The position numbers and the translations under genes were made by a program. A stretch of DNA of 64,000 bases, taken from the NCBI RefSeq assembly GCF_017377855.1, contig NZ_JAFREP010000022.1, positions 62,001 to 126,000 on the forward strand, in the 5' to 3' direction. The notes under the pieces are model-generated. The model was not told the DNA's origin and searched no databases. It worked only from the letters and a program-made list of their open reading frames with translations. Shown piece after piece: positions 54,306 through 63,750 of this stretch; position 1 is the first letter of the stretch, and each line of letters begins with the position of its first letter. The DNA comes from Acanthopleuribacter pedis. GTDB lineage: Bacteria > Acidobacteriota > Holophagae > Acanthopleuribacterales > Acanthopleuribacteraceae.

Positions 54306-55727
54306 ATGAATACTTTATGGGTCGTCGTCCTCGTCCTGTTCGTTTACAAAATCGTGCTGCTGAGCATCGGCTTCGCTTACCGCGACAAGGGCGGCGATGA
54401 CGCCGGCTTCTTTCTCGGCGACAGAAGTCTCGGTCCCTGGTTTACCGCGCTTTCCTCGGCCGCGGGTTCTTCCTCGGCCTGGACCTTGTTGGGTGTCTCC
54501 GGGTTCGCCTATACCCACGGGCTCTCCGCCGTCTGGATTATCCCTGGTAGCGTGGGCGCTTTTTTCATCAACTGGTATTTGGTCGGCCCGAAACTGCGGC
54601 AAGAGGCGACCCGCGAACAAGCACTCACCTTAACCGACTTCCTGGCCGGCCAAGCGTCAGGAACCTGGAACAAGGCGTGCCGTTACGCCGCTTCGCTGAT
54701 CGTGCTTTGTTCGCTGCTGGTGTACGTGGCCTCACAGTACCAAGGTGCCGGCAAGTTGTTTGAAGCAACTTTCGCGATGGACCCCGTCCTCAGCATTGTG
54801 GTCAGCGCCCTAATCATTTGGATTTATTCCCTCACCGGCGGGTTTCTCGCGGTTAGCGCCACGGACACGCTCCAAGGTTTGGTGATGGCGGCCTGCGCGT
54901 TACTGCTCCCCATTGTCGCCCTGATCGCGGTAGGCGGGCCCGGCGCCTTGGCGGAAGGCATCGCGGCCGTCCCCGAGCCCAGCTTTGGCAGCTTCACCCG
55001 TGATATGGAACTGATGGCGGCGGTGGGTTTCATCGGCTCACTGGTGGGGATTAGTTTGGGAGGACCGGGTCAGCCGCACGTGGTTAACCGCTTCATGGCG
55101 GCCAGGGATGAAGACACCATTCGAATCGGGCGTCGCATTGCTTTGACCTGGGCCTGTTTTGTGTTTGCCGGCATGATTCTGCTGGGCTGGTGCGGTCGCG
55201 TACTGGGCTCACAACTTGCCGACAATGAAACGATCCTTTTCCACCTCGCGAGTGAATTACTGCCCCCCATCCTGGCAGGCGTGGTGTTGGCGGCCGTTTT
55301 ATCCGCGACCATGTCCACCGCCGACAGTCAGCTCCTGGTGGCGGCTTCTTCGGTAACCCATGATTTACCCGGTGAACGCCGAAGCAAAAATGCCCCGCGT
55401 ATCGCCCTGACGCTGGTCAGCTTAGCCGCGGTGGGTTTGGCTGTTTTCGGAGATCGCGCCATTTTTTCAAAAGTGCTGTTTGCCTGGTCCGCGCTCGGGG
55501 CCGCGTTCGGCCCACTCCTTCTCGTGCGGTTACACCGCGGCAAGGTCAGGCCCGCTTTCGCCTTTGCCGCCATGGTGGTCGGCTTTTCGCTCGGCGTGGT
55601 GTTTTACCTGATTCCCGGAACCAAGGGAACCATCGTCGAGCGGGTTCTGCCCTTTGTCATCGCGTTACTTATCGCATTTTTCGGCGCAGAAAAAACCGGG
55701 ACCAGTCCACCCAGCCATTCCGAATAG
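54306..55727 (+). CDS. Sodium:solute symporter family protein (PutP-like)
   Basis: 473-residue inner-membrane transporter of the SSS family with about 12-13 membrane segments. Typical features: FFLGDRSLGPWFTALSSAAGSSSAWTLLG in helices 1-2, SLTGGFLAVSATDTLQGLVM (helix 5-6) and LAAVLSATMSTADSQLLVAASSVTHDL, which carries the sodium-binding Ser/Thr residues of helix 8. It is slightly shorter than PutP (about 500 aa). Closest in look to proline symporters, but the substrate is not determined. The ribosome site is weak. The AT-rich gene that follows may overlap its end. Confidence 0.88.
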   Translation: MNTLWVVVLVLFVYKIVLLSIGFAYRDKGGDDAGFFLGDRSLGPWFTALSSAAGSSSAWTLLGVSGFAYTHGLSAVWIIPGSVGAFFINWYLVGPKLRQEATREQALTLTDFLAGQASGTWNKACRYAASLIVLCSLLVYVASQYQGAGKLFEATFAMDPVLSIVVSALIIWIYSLTGGFLAVSATDTLQGLVMAACALLLPIVALIAVGGPGALAEGIAAVPEPSFGSFTRDMELMAAVGFIGSLVGISLGGPGQPHVVNRFMAARDEDTIRIGRRIALTWACFVFAGMILLGWCGRVLGSQLADNETILFHLASELLPPILAGVVLAAVLSATMSTADSQLLVAASSVTHDLPGERRSKNAPRIALTLVSLAAVGLAVFGDRAIFSKVLFAWSALGAAFGPLLLVRLHRGKVRPAFAFAAMVVGFSLGVVFYLIPGTKGTIVERVLPFVIALLIAFFGAEKTGTSPPSHSE

Positions 55728-55749
55728 GAGACCGAAGAAGGAACCTAAA

Positions 55750-56325
55750 CTGGTCAGAAATCTGTCTGTTTTCTTTGAAACCGTTTCCATCTATGGGCGC
55801 GTCGCCTATGCAACAACCTGTTTGGCTGAGGCAATCAAAAAAGATTTCCCCTTAGAAGCGCGCAAAAAATGGTTCGACTTCATCGCCTTTCTGTCCAGCT
55901 ATACCCTCACAGATAGGCTCGACATATGGCACGAGCATGCCGCGGATAGAATGCCCGATTCAATTTTAGAATTCTCAACATATAAGGAGTACGAAGGCCC
56001 AAACAAGGATGACGATCTCTCTGTTGAATCTGAGGAATTCTACCGCCTTCAGTCTCTTTTCCGAACAACCCCACCCTATATTCTTTCGCTTATTGAAATC
56101 ATTTTTGATATAGCAACAGTCGAACTATATGGAGGAATCAGGCCTCCGGCAATAGAATCACTTAAAGACATCAATAAGTTCATCAAATTAGCATGGGATA
56201 ACAATGTGACACTTCCAGACCACCAGCTCTTCAGGCGACACCAACCAACAAACACATTTTATGGCGATTGTTTCAAAATGCCGCTCCCCGAGATATTATT
56301 AGGCCTCGCTCCACCCAGACAATAA
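55750..56325 (+). CDS. Hypothetical AT-rich orphan protein
   Basis: About 191 residues from the proposed start. The family is unknown; the sequence is helical with aromatic clusters (WFDFIAFLSSYTLTDRLDIWHEH, LSLIEIIFDIATVELYGGIRPP, FYGDCFKMPLPEILLGLAPP). The last two thirds are clearly more AT-rich than neighbours (for example runs like ATATGGAGGAATCAGG), which suggests recent acquisition. No ATG, GTG or TTG lies near a ribosome site; AAGAAGGA at 55734 is placed correctly for a CTG at 55750, taken here as start. The open frame also extends upstream into the transporter gene to 55654. The start is therefore uncertain. Confidence 0.55.
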   Translation: MVRNLSVFFETVSIYGRVAYATTCLAEAIKKDFPLEARKKWFDFIAFLSSYTLTDRLDIWHEHAADRMPDSILEFSTYKEYEGPNKDDDLSVESEEFYRLQSLFRTTPPYILSLIEIIFDIATVELYGGIRPPAIESLKDINKFIKLAWDNNVTLPDHQLFRRHQPTNTFYGDCFKMPLPEILLGLAPPRQ

Positions 56326-56327
56326 AA

Positions 56328-56392
56328 CCTAAGTAGCGCGATAACTCGCAACCAGCTCGAACAGCTTCGGCTAGGAAGAAAAGCGGGTTAGG
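56328..56392. repeat. Possible remnant of a family-2 element
   Basis: Begins CCTAAGTAGCGCGATAAC, close to the family-2 end at 18929, and ends GGGTTAGG, overlapping the topoisomerase stop codon. The interior does not match the full copies and no target duplication was seen. Confidence 0.4.
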
Positions 56393-58895
56393 TTTTGGCT
56401 TCGATTTGGACCTGGCCGTGGTCGTCGATGACGAGGTAGCCGTCGAAGGAATCGCCGTTGTTGTTTTTGAACCCTTTGATTAGGGTGGTTTTTTTCTTTT
56501 CGACGAGCTTTTTGACCTGAGCCGGGGTCAACTTCTTACCAGCGGTTTCATACCACACCACAAAGCGGCATCCCTCGCGGAATCGGCTACACCCAAACCC
56601 ACGTTTACCGGCCATTAAGGTGCCCTGGCTGCATTTGGGGCAGGTCAAGGCAACGATATCTTCTTCCGTCACCTTTTTGGATTTACTTGGCTCGGCCGGG
56701 ATCAACTGAATGCCGTTTTGCGGATCCAAGGTTAAACGGCCGTTTAAGGTTTTTCCCTCGTTGTCTTTAAACCCTTTGATCAGGTTGGATTGGCCTTTCT
56801 CCACCAAGGTGGTGATCTGCTTTTTGGTCAACGTTTTGCCCGCTATCTCCTTGGGAATCAGCAACCGGCAGCCACCCCGATAGCGCGTACAGCCGAAAGC
56901 CTTGTTGCCCTCCACAATCCAGCCGCGCCGGCAACGGGGACAGGAACCAAAGTTGGCCATGCCCTTGGGTGGCTCGTCACGCGGCCCCGCGGCAGGCCCC
57001 GCGCCGGATGCTTGCTGCACCGGTTTCGCATGTTGGTTTTGTCGGGTACGTCGGTCTTCACCGAAATCCCGGGCCCGCAAGGCACGTGTCTGGCGCACGG
57101 CCGGAATCATTTCCCGAATAAAATTCTCGATGGACGTCATGTACGCGCGATGATCGAGGCGGCCGTTTTCAATTTCTTTTAGCCGCCGTTCCCATTCGCC
57201 GGTTAGTTCCGGGCTCCGCAAGGGATCAAGTACCATGCCGATCAAGGCTTTGCCCTTGGGCAAGGCGTGGATGTTCTTTTTCTTGCGCTCAACGAACTTG
57301 GAACGAATCAGCTTTTCGATCATCTCGGCGCGGGTGGCGGGTGTGCCCAACCCGGAATCCTTCATCGCCTCGGCGAGGGCGTCGTCGTCGATGTCGCGAC
57401 CCGCGTATTTCATGGCATTCAACAGGGTGGCATCGTTGAAAGGTTTGGGCGGCGAGGTCTCTTTTTCCTGAACCGCCAAACCGGCCACCCCGACGGTATC
57501 GCCTTTTTTAAAGGTGGGAATGGCTTGTTTGCCGTCGTCATCGTCCTTGCTTTTGTCCTTGTCCTTGGCCTCGTCACTTTTGCTTTTGCGCGGCGGCTCA
57601 ACCACGCGCCACCCTTGCTCCAGTTCGATGGTCCCGCGCGCCAAAAAAGTTTCCCCACCGATATCAAGGGTCACGGTGGTTTCCTCCAACACTTGGTCGG
57701 GCAAAAAGATGGCGACAAACCGGGTGGCCACCAGGTTGTAGATCAGGGCAAGCGGGCCGCTAAGACCGTTGGGCGGGCGCCGGTCGGTGGGCAAGATCCC
57801 GTGGTGGTCGGTAAGTTTGGTTTTGTCCATGTAGTGTTTGCTGAGCTTGAAGCCTCCTTGAAGACGCGCCAACGCGGCGGACGCGTGGGGATGCTCCAAG
57901 GCCTTGAGGATGCGCGGTAACATGGGCGCCATGTCCTCGGAAATGTGGCGCGACTCGGTTCGCGGATAGGTGATCAGCTTGAACTTTTCATAAAGTTCCT
58001 GGGCGTAGGTGAGCACCTGTTTGGCGGTGAACCCAAAACGTTTGTTGGCTTCTTTCTGCAAGGTGATCAGATCGTAGAGTTGCGGCGGCCGTTTGCGTTT
58101 CTTTTTCTTTTCAAACTTGGTGACGGTGGCGGTGTCGTGGGGTTTGAGTTGTTGCAACAAACGTTCAGCGCGCACCTTGGTATCAATGCGATACTTGTCC
58201 TCGGGATGCCAAAACTTGGCTTTAAATCCTGGTTGCATATCGGCAACAAGTTCGTAATAAAAGGCTTTTTCGAAGTTTTCGATTTCCCAATCACGGCGAA
58301 CAATCATGGCCAACGTGGGTGTTTGCACGCGGCCGATGGTGCAGAGCATGCCGTTATGGACGGTGTAGGCGCGGGTCATGTTCATACCGACCAGCCAGTC
58401 GGCTTTGGTGCGGGCAAGCGCCGCGTGGGCTAAATCGTCGAAATCGGCGCCAGGCTGGAGTTTTTCGAAACCCTCGCGGATGGCCTCGTCGGTGAGACTG
58501 GAGATCCAGAGACGGCGGAAGGGTTTGGTACAGCCGGTGTACTCGTAAATGAGGCGAAAAATGTTTTCACCCTCGCGGCCGGCGTCGGTCGCGCAGATGA
58601 TTTCCTCGGTGGCCGCATCGTTAAAAAGTTTCTGGACCACGGCGAGTTGTTTTTTGGTGCGTTCCTGGTCTTTGAGCACCCATTTCTCGGGCACCATCGG
58701 GAGTTGGTCGAAGCTCCAGCGGCCGGCCCAACGCTGGTGGTAATCGTTGGGTTCAGAAAATTGAACGAGGTGACCGAGGGCCCAGGTGACGACCCAACCG
58801 TTGCCGCTAAGGTAACCGTCACCGCGTCGGCCGGCCCCGAGATTGCGCGCAATATCCCTCGCAACACTGGGTTTCTCGGCTAACACAACCTTCAT
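56388..58895 (-). CDS. topB: DNA topoisomerase III
   Basis: Type IA topoisomerase that decatenates DNA using a single-strand passage. 835 residues: Toprim domain at the N-terminus (MKVVLAEKPSVARDIARNLG with the catalytic Glu, ATDAGREGENIFRLIY with the DxD-type acid cluster), and the active-site tyrosine Y310 in LITYPRTESRHI. The C-terminal third carries repeated topoisomerase C-terminal units, each with a zinc-like CPxC...FGCxRYRxGC pattern (SCPRCRRGW, GCTRYRGGC; TCPKCSQGT, GCSRFREGC), at least two and probably three. E. coli TopB is 653 residues; the extra length is this repeat tail. ATG at 58895. Confidence 0.95.
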   Translation of the reverse strand: MKVVLAEKPSVARDIARNLGAGRRGDGYLSGNGWVVTWALGHLVQFSEPNDYHQRWAGRWSFDQLPMVPEKWVLKDQERTKKQLAVVQKLFNDAATEEIICATDAGREGENIFRLIYEYTGCTKPFRRLWISSLTDEAIREGFEKLQPGADFDDLAHAALARTKADWLVGMNMTRAYTVHNGMLCTIGRVQTPTLAMIVRRDWEIENFEKAFYYELVADMQPGFKAKFWHPEDKYRIDTKVRAERLLQQLKPHDTATVTKFEKKKKRKRPPQLYDLITLQKEANKRFGFTAKQVLTYAQELYEKFKLITYPRTESRHISEDMAPMLPRILKALEHPHASAALARLQGGFKLSKHYMDKTKLTDHHGILPTDRRPPNGLSGPLALIYNLVATRFVAIFLPDQVLEETTVTLDIGGETFLARGTIELEQGWRVVEPPRKSKSDEAKDKDKSKDDDDGKQAIPTFKKGDTVGVAGLAVQEKETSPPKPFNDATLLNAMKYAGRDIDDDALAEAMKDSGLGTPATRAEMIEKLIRSKFVERKKKNIHALPKGKALIGMVLDPLRSPELTGEWERRLKEIENGRLDHRAYMTSIENFIREMIPAVRQTRALRARDFGEDRRTRQNQHAKPVQQASGAGPAAGPRDEPPKGMANFGSCPRCRRGWIVEGNKAFGCTRYRGGCRLLIPKEIAGKTLTKKQITTLVEKGQSNLIKGFKDNEGKTLNGRLTLDPQNGIQLIPAEPSKSKKVTEEDIVALTCPKCSQGTLMAGKRGFGCSRFREGCRFVVWYETAGKKLTPAQVKKLVEKKKTTLIKGFKNNNGDSFDGYLVIDDHGQVQIEAKT

Positions 58896-59281
58896 GAATC
58901 AGAACACTCCCAACGGGGTATCGGCGGTCGCGGTACCGACGACGCCGGCTTGAGGCGGCATGAACACCGCATTGAGCTACAGACCTAAACTGAGCAATTC
59001 TTGGCCGCGCCCTCGCACAACCTGTTGGGCCGCAACATGTCGTGAAAATCCGCGACGTACCTTACAAGAACGCCTTTGCTTTTCCCAACACGTTTCGCTC
59101 CAACCCTCGGCGCGTCCTGCGCCGATATTTGTGTGATCGCATCCACCCGAATCGCGCACTTCAGGACAGAATTCCCGGCGTAAACGACCGCCGGTGATCC
59201 TAACAACAGATCCCTAATTCCCGCTACAGTCAATCTGAAATAAATTGCTAAGATGCCCGCAACATGGTTAACTGCGTTAAA
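58896..59281. other. Divergent intergenic region upstream of topB
   Basis: About 390 bases with no convincing gene or repeat. It presumably holds the topB promoter. Confidence 0.4.
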
Positions 59282-59441
59282 CCTAAAAGAGGCGATACTT
59301 CGCGGTAGTTTCCGTTAAATTTCTGGGCTAAAAGGGCTTGTGAACATGGGTTGCGTAACTGCTCCACACACCTTCGCTTCACACAAATCTTTTTTTTCCA
59401 GAATTTTAAGGGAGCCTAACCGCGCGAATCGCGCCTTCTAG
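59282..59441. mobile_element. Degenerate family-2 element
   Basis: Starts CCTAAAAGAGGCGATACTTC, followed by GCGGTAGTTTCC and TTCTGGGCT, which follows the 39369-39525 copy (read in reverse) at roughly three of four positions over about 50 bases; it ends near GAATCGCGCCTTCTAG, like the other family-2 end. The middle is diverged. No target duplication. It looks like an old insertion. Confidence 0.5.
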
Positions 59442-59496
59442 ATGCGCGTTTTCACGCGGAAGAATTCCGAAAAACCGGTACGGGACGGAGTACACT

Positions 59497-60369
59497 GTGA
59501 CGCCATTTGTATGGATCATCGGGTTGATGGTTGCCGGCACGACCACGAGTTTTCAATTGCCGAGCACGGAGATTTTTGTGGCCGAAAGCCAGATCGGCGA
59601 AACCGGCATCACCCTGACCAAGGTCATGAATGTGACCAAAAACGACAGCTACGACAACCAGCCCTATTTTATCGACAACCACTTAATGGCCTACAGCGCC
59701 GATAACGGCCAAGGCGCGACGGATATTCGCATTCACAACTTCGCGGATGGTTCGACTCGAACCCTGCGCGCCACCCCGGAAAGCGAGTTCAGCCCAACCC
59801 TGACCCCGGACGGCAAACACCTTTCGTGCATTCGCGTGGAAGAGGGCGGCGCCCAACGTTTATGGCAGTTCCCGCTTGACGGGGGCGCCCCACAACTTCT
59901 CCACGCCGACCTGCGCACGGTGGGCTACCATACTTGGCTCGGCAAAAAAGCGTTGGCTTTGTTTTTGGTTGGCGAACCCCACCGTTTGGTTCAGGTTCAG
60001 TTGCCGGACGGTAAGCCGATCACCTTGGCGGAAAACATCGACCGCGGCCTGAGTCGCATTCCAGGAAGTCAAAGCATTGCCTACATCCAAAGAGAAAAAG
60101 AAGGCGGTGTTTTGCTGGCCACCCTCACGCCGGGCAAAGAAGACAGGGTGATGGTGACACCCACGGCAAAAGAAAGCGTCGACATGCTTTGGTTGGCCAA
60201 GGACCGTGTGCTCATGGCGCGCGGCGGCGTGATTTATCAATTCGTGCTGAAAAAAAGCAAGCAGTGGCGACAAGTCGCCGATCTAACCAAAGAGGGGGTT
60301 ACGGAAATCACCCGCCTCGCCATAAACCCCGACCAGACACGTCTCGCTTTGGTCGTTAACCGTCCTTAG
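59497..60369 (+). CDS. Secreted TolB-like beta-propeller protein
   Basis: 290 residues with an N-terminal hydrophobic signal (FVWIIGLMVAGTTTSF). The mature protein shows repeated propeller blades of the TolB/WD40-like PD40 type: DNQPYFIDNHLMAYSADNGQGATDIRIHN, FSPTLTPDGKHLSCIRVEEGGAQRLW, and further weaker blades to the C-terminus. Such proteins are periplasmic or outer-membrane-associated and bind other proteins. The start is a GTG at 59497 with GGGACGGAG upstream. It precedes a methyltransferase gene by 43 bases; a shared transcript is possible. The specific role is unknown. Confidence 0.75.
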   Translation: MTPFVWIIGLMVAGTTTSFQLPSTEIFVAESQIGETGITLTKVMNVTKNDSYDNQPYFIDNHLMAYSADNGQGATDIRIHNFADGSTRTLRATPESEFSPTLTPDGKHLSCIRVEEGGAQRLWQFPLDGGAPQLLHADLRTVGYHTWLGKKALALFLVGEPHRLVQVQLPDGKPITLAENIDRGLSRIPGSQSIAYIQREKEGGVLLATLTPGKEDRVMVTPTAKESVDMLWLAKDRVLMARGGVIYQFVLKKSKQWRQVADLTKEGVTEITRLAINPDQTRLALVVNRP

Positions 60370-60412
60370 ACGCCGCGCCACCCGCGCGAATCGCCCCCGC
60401 AAGGAGTCGACC

Positions 60413-61222
60413 GTGGAACGCACCACCACCCCAGACGGCCTGGACGACAACCGTCACGAGCTGTCGGCCTCGGACTATGCTTGTTATCGGGTTGGTTTCC
60501 CCGAACGAACCTTTGAAGAACTGCGCCGTCTTGAGATTGGGCGCAAGGGGGAACGCATTCTCGATTTCGGTCTCGGAACCGGCACCCTGGCCCGTGGTTT
60601 CGCGGTGCGCGGCTGCTCGGTAACGGCACTGGAACAAACGCCGGAACAAATCGCGGCCTCCAAAAACATCGCCGAATTTGAGGGTCTCCAAATCGAATGG
60701 GTCTTGGGCCGGGCGGAACACACCTGCCTGCCGAGCAAACACTACGATTCGGTTACCGCGGGCCAGTGTTGGCATTGGTTCGACCGGCCGAAGGTCGCGG
60801 CGGAAGTCGCGCGCGTCCTCAAGCCCGGCGGCCAGTTGGCGATCATTCACTTCGATTGGCTCAACATACCGGGCAGCATCGCGGAAGCCAGCGAACAGTT
60901 GATGGACGCCTTCAACCCACTCAGCGCCAAGCCCCACCTCAAGCTGGGCCACGGGGTGGGCATTTACCCGGCCTGGACCCTGGATGTCGCCAAAGCCGGT
61001 TTCGAATACATCCAAACCTTTTCGTTTGATGTGGTGGTCCCCTACACGCCGCAAGCCTGGCGAGGTCGGGTCCGCGCCCACCAAGCGGTTAGCGGCAAAA
61101 TGACATCGGAACAAATCGTCCGCTTCGACCTAGCGCTCAAAGGCTTGCTGGAGATCAAATACAACGACGAAATGCTCGAAATCCCCCACCGAGTCTGGGG
61201 CCTGGTCTGTACCAAAACCTAG
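60413..61222 (+). CDS. Class I SAM-dependent methyltransferase
   Basis: 269 residues. The Methyltransf_11-type motifs are clear: ILDFGLGTGTLARGF (motif I, about 49-63), VTALEQTPEQIAAS (motif II), EWVLGRAEHTCLPSKHYDSVTAGQCWHWFD (motifs III-IV) and RVLKPGGQLAIIHFDW (motif V). Substrate not recognisable; similar proteins methylate small molecules or lipids. The start is a GTG at 60413 with AAGGAG upstream. Its stop codon is at the first bases of a family-1 element, which therefore supplies the 3' end of its message. Confidence 0.88.
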   Translation: MERTTTPDGLDDNRHELSASDYACYRVGFPERTFEELRRLEIGRKGERILDFGLGTGTLARGFAVRGCSVTALEQTPEQIAASKNIAEFEGLQIEWVLGRAEHTCLPSKHYDSVTAGQCWHWFDRPKVAAEVARVLKPGGQLAIIHFDWLNIPGSIAEASEQLMDAFNPLSAKPHLKLGHGVGIYPAWTLDVAKAGFEYIQTFSFDVVVPYTPQAWRGRVRAHQAVSGKMTSEQIVRFDLALKGLLEIKYNDEMLEIPHRVWGLVCTKT

Positions 61223-61400
61223 CCCGCATTTCTCACCAACAGTTCTGCTGCGGAACTCAAACCGTTGCGATTACTTCGCTTACTTGGTCGGGAAAGCCTC
61301 GACGTGGCGCTGCCACGCATACGTTTTCCCTCGGTCGCAAACTTCGTACTCACAACGGTTTCAGCTCCTCGCGACGAATCTTGGTGAGAAACGCGGGCTA
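61220..61400. mobile_element. Family-1 inverted-repeat element, copy C
   Basis: 181 bp with 20-bp inverted ends TAGCCCGCATTTCTCACCAA (61220) and TTGGTGAGAAACGCGGGCTA (61381), differing at one position. The inner right part TTTCAGCTCCTCGCGACGAA matches copy B, the remainder is diverged. A hairpin CGTGGC/GCCACG lies inside (near 61305). The left end supplies the methyltransferase stop codon. Confidence 0.68.
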
Positions 61401-61554
61401 GCGGCACCGGACCCGCCAAGTGCCCCAAAACAACCGCTTCTAAGACAACCTGCACGCTATTCTCGAAACCGGCAAAGTCTGTTAAAACATCCTTGTCCCG
61501 CCTTTCGATCTTCTTAGGTTTAAATCCGATTTTCTTTTTTGAGTGAGGCCCCTC

Positions 61555-63750
61555 ATGGATCGTCGCCACTTCCTTCGCATCAGCGCCGCCGCGGCGGGCG
61601 GTGTGGTTTTTAGTGTTTCTCTGCAGCGTTGTGATCGCGGTCCCAAACCGGTTTTCGACGATTACCGCGAGCAAGTTGAAGTCAATGCCTTTATTCGCCT
61701 CACCCTGGACAACAAGGTCGATATCGCCATCCCCAAACCGGAAATGGGTCAGGGCGTGCGCCAAGCCCTGGCGATGTTGGTGGCGGAAGAACTGCACGCG
61801 GACTGGCAAAAAGTCACGGTCCACCAAGCAAGCGTCGATCCGCGGTTGGGTGACCAAACGGTGGCCAACAGCTACAGCATTATCGCCTTATGGGAACCAA
61901 TGCGGCGCGCGGGCGCGGCGGCGCGGGAACTCCTGTGCAAAGCCGCCGCCAAACGCTGGGGCGTGAAACGCAACATGGTCACCATCGAAAACGGACTCAT
62001 TCTTCGCAAGGACCAGGCGGCCGATTCGCTTGAGTTCGGCGATATCGCGATGGAAACCCTGCAATTGACCGTGCCCCAAAACCCCCCGCTCAAGGACCCG
62101 CAATCCTTTAGCTTGATCGGGACCAGCCCATCCAACCGCGATCACCAGGCACTGGTCACAGGCCTACCCTCGTTTACCACCGACGCGAGCAACCACCATA
62201 ACCGGGTGGCGGTGGTGGTGCGCTGCCCGTTCATCAAGGGCGATTTGGCGCAATCAGTCCCCCTGAGTCAAGAACAGTTTCCCGATCTGGATAAGATCAT
62301 CCCGCTACCCGGCCTACCGGCACCGGATCGGACCTACCCCGGCGTTGCGGTGGTCGCCCACGATACCTGGACGGCGATGAAGGCGGCGAAGGCATTGCGT
62401 GTTTCGTGGAACCAGGGGAGCAGTGAGCGCACCGAGGATTTTGACCGGCAAGTGGCGAGCACAGCCGACGCAAAGGCCTTTGATATTCGCGGCGATGCGG
62501 TCACCGCCCTCAACGCGTCGGCCAAGGTGATTGAAGCGGAATACCGCCTCCCCTTTTTGGCCCAAGCCCCACTGGAGCCAATGACGTGCCGCGTTCACTT
62601 TCAACAGGATCGGGTTGAAATCCACGCACCTACCCAGGCACCGGCCCTGGCGATCAAAGCGGTGTCCGAGGCCCTGGAAATCCCGGCTGAGAACATCAAC
62701 CTCACGGTTACGCGAATGGGCGGTTCGTTCGGACGACGGGTGAATGCCGATTTCGTGCTGGAAGCAGCCCAAATCGCACGCCAAATCCACGCCCCGGTGA
62801 CCCTGTTGTGGACCCGCGAGGACGACATGCGCTTTGGTTTTTTCCGCCCGGCAAACTTCCATCGCCTCAAAGCCGCCTTCGACGAAAACGGACGGGCCTC
62901 GGCGCTGCAACACCACCTCTACTCAAGCTCCATTCACAGCACCTACCACGGCTTTGGCAAAGAAGGCGCACACGTCCCGGAAACGCACGGCAGCGTGATG
63001 GATTTGCCCTACGGCATCCCCAATACCCGCTGGGTTTTCAGCCAACTCGAATCGGATGTGCGCCAAGGTTTTTGGCGCGCGGTTGCTTACGCCTACAACA
63101 TCTTCGCGGTGGAATCTTTTATCGACGAAATGGCCGCCGCCGCCGGGGTCGACCCGCTCAGCTTCCGTCAGAACTTGCTAACGGACCAAAAACCCTTCGC
63201 GGGCAAAACCTATTCGGATTTCCAGGTGGAACCGGCGCGTTTGAAAAACGTGCTCGAACTGGCCGCCGAAAAAGCGGGCTGGGGTAAAACGATGCCGCCG
63301 GGAAGCGGGCAAGGCATCGCGGGTTGCTGGTACTTCACCAGCAACACCTACGTGGCCATGGTGGTCGAGGTCATGGTCGGCGAAGACGGCTCGGTGCGCG
63401 TGCCCCGCGTCACGGCCGCGATTGATTGCGGTATCGCGGTTGATCCCGACAATGTGCGCGCCCAGGTGGAAGGCAGTATCTCCTTCGGTCTCTCGGCGGC
63501 ACTGTACGGAGAAATCACGCTGAAAGACGGCCAAATCCAAGAAGGCAATTTTGACGACTATCCGGTCATGCGCTTCAGCGACATGCCGGTGGTGGAAACC
63601 CACATCGTCCCTTCAACGGATCCCCCGGGCGGCGCGGGCGAGCCGGCCCTACCCCCGGTCGCCCCGGCCCTTTGCAACGCGGTCTTCGCGGCCACGGGCA
63701 AACGGGTGCGCCGTTTGCCGTTGGTCAAAAACCTGACCGAAATGGGGTAA
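61555..63750 (+). CDS. Molybdenum hydroxylase large subunit, isoquinoline 1-oxidoreductase beta-like (IorB)
   Basis: 731 residues of the xanthine dehydrogenase superfamily, large subunit, which holds the molybdopterin-cytosine dinucleotide cofactor and hydroxylates aromatic or aldehyde substrates. The N-terminus is a Tat signal (DRRHFLRISAAAAGGVVFS, RR at 3-4), usual for IorB-type subunits. Conserved segments: MGQGVRQALAMLVAEEL, GGSFGRRVNADFVLEAAQIA and the C-terminal GGAGEPALPPVAPALCNAV with the catalytic glutamate. The usual 2Fe-2S subunit (IorA) is not upstream and does not begin in the 250 bases that follow here. The ATG at 61555 is chosen over a GTG four codons earlier. moaB at 10436 belongs to the same cofactor economy. 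Confidence 0.9.
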   Translation: MDRRHFLRISAAAAGGVVFSVSLQRCDRGPKPVFDDYREQVEVNAFIRLTLDNKVDIAIPKPEMGQGVRQALAMLVAEELHADWQKVTVHQASVDPRLGDQTVANSYSIIALWEPMRRAGAAARELLCKAAAKRWGVKRNMVTIENGLILRKDQAADSLEFGDIAMETLQLTVPQNPPLKDPQSFSLIGTSPSNRDHQALVTGLPSFTTDASNHHNRVAVVVRCPFIKGDLAQSVPLSQEQFPDLDKIIPLPGLPAPDRTYPGVAVVAHDTWTAMKAAKALRVSWNQGSSERTEDFDRQVASTADAKAFDIRGDAVTALNASAKVIEAEYRLPFLAQAPLEPMTCRVHFQQDRVEIHAPTQAPALAIKAVSEALEIPAENINLTVTRMGGSFGRRVNADFVLEAAQIARQIHAPVTLLWTREDDMRFGFFRPANFHRLKAAFDENGRASALQHHLYSSSIHSTYHGFGKEGAHVPETHGSVMDLPYGIPNTRWVFSQLESDVRQGFWRAVAYAYNIFAVESFIDEMAAAAGVDPLSFRQNLLTDQKPFAGKTYSDFQVEPARLKNVLELAAEKAGWGKTMPPGSGQGIAGCWYFTSNTYVAMVVEVMVGEDGSVRVPRVTAAIDCGIAVDPDNVRAQVEGSISFGLSAALYGEITLKDGQIQEGNFDDYPVMRFSDMPVVETHIVPSTDPPGGAGEPALPPVAPALCNAVFAATGKRVRRLPLVKNLTEMG

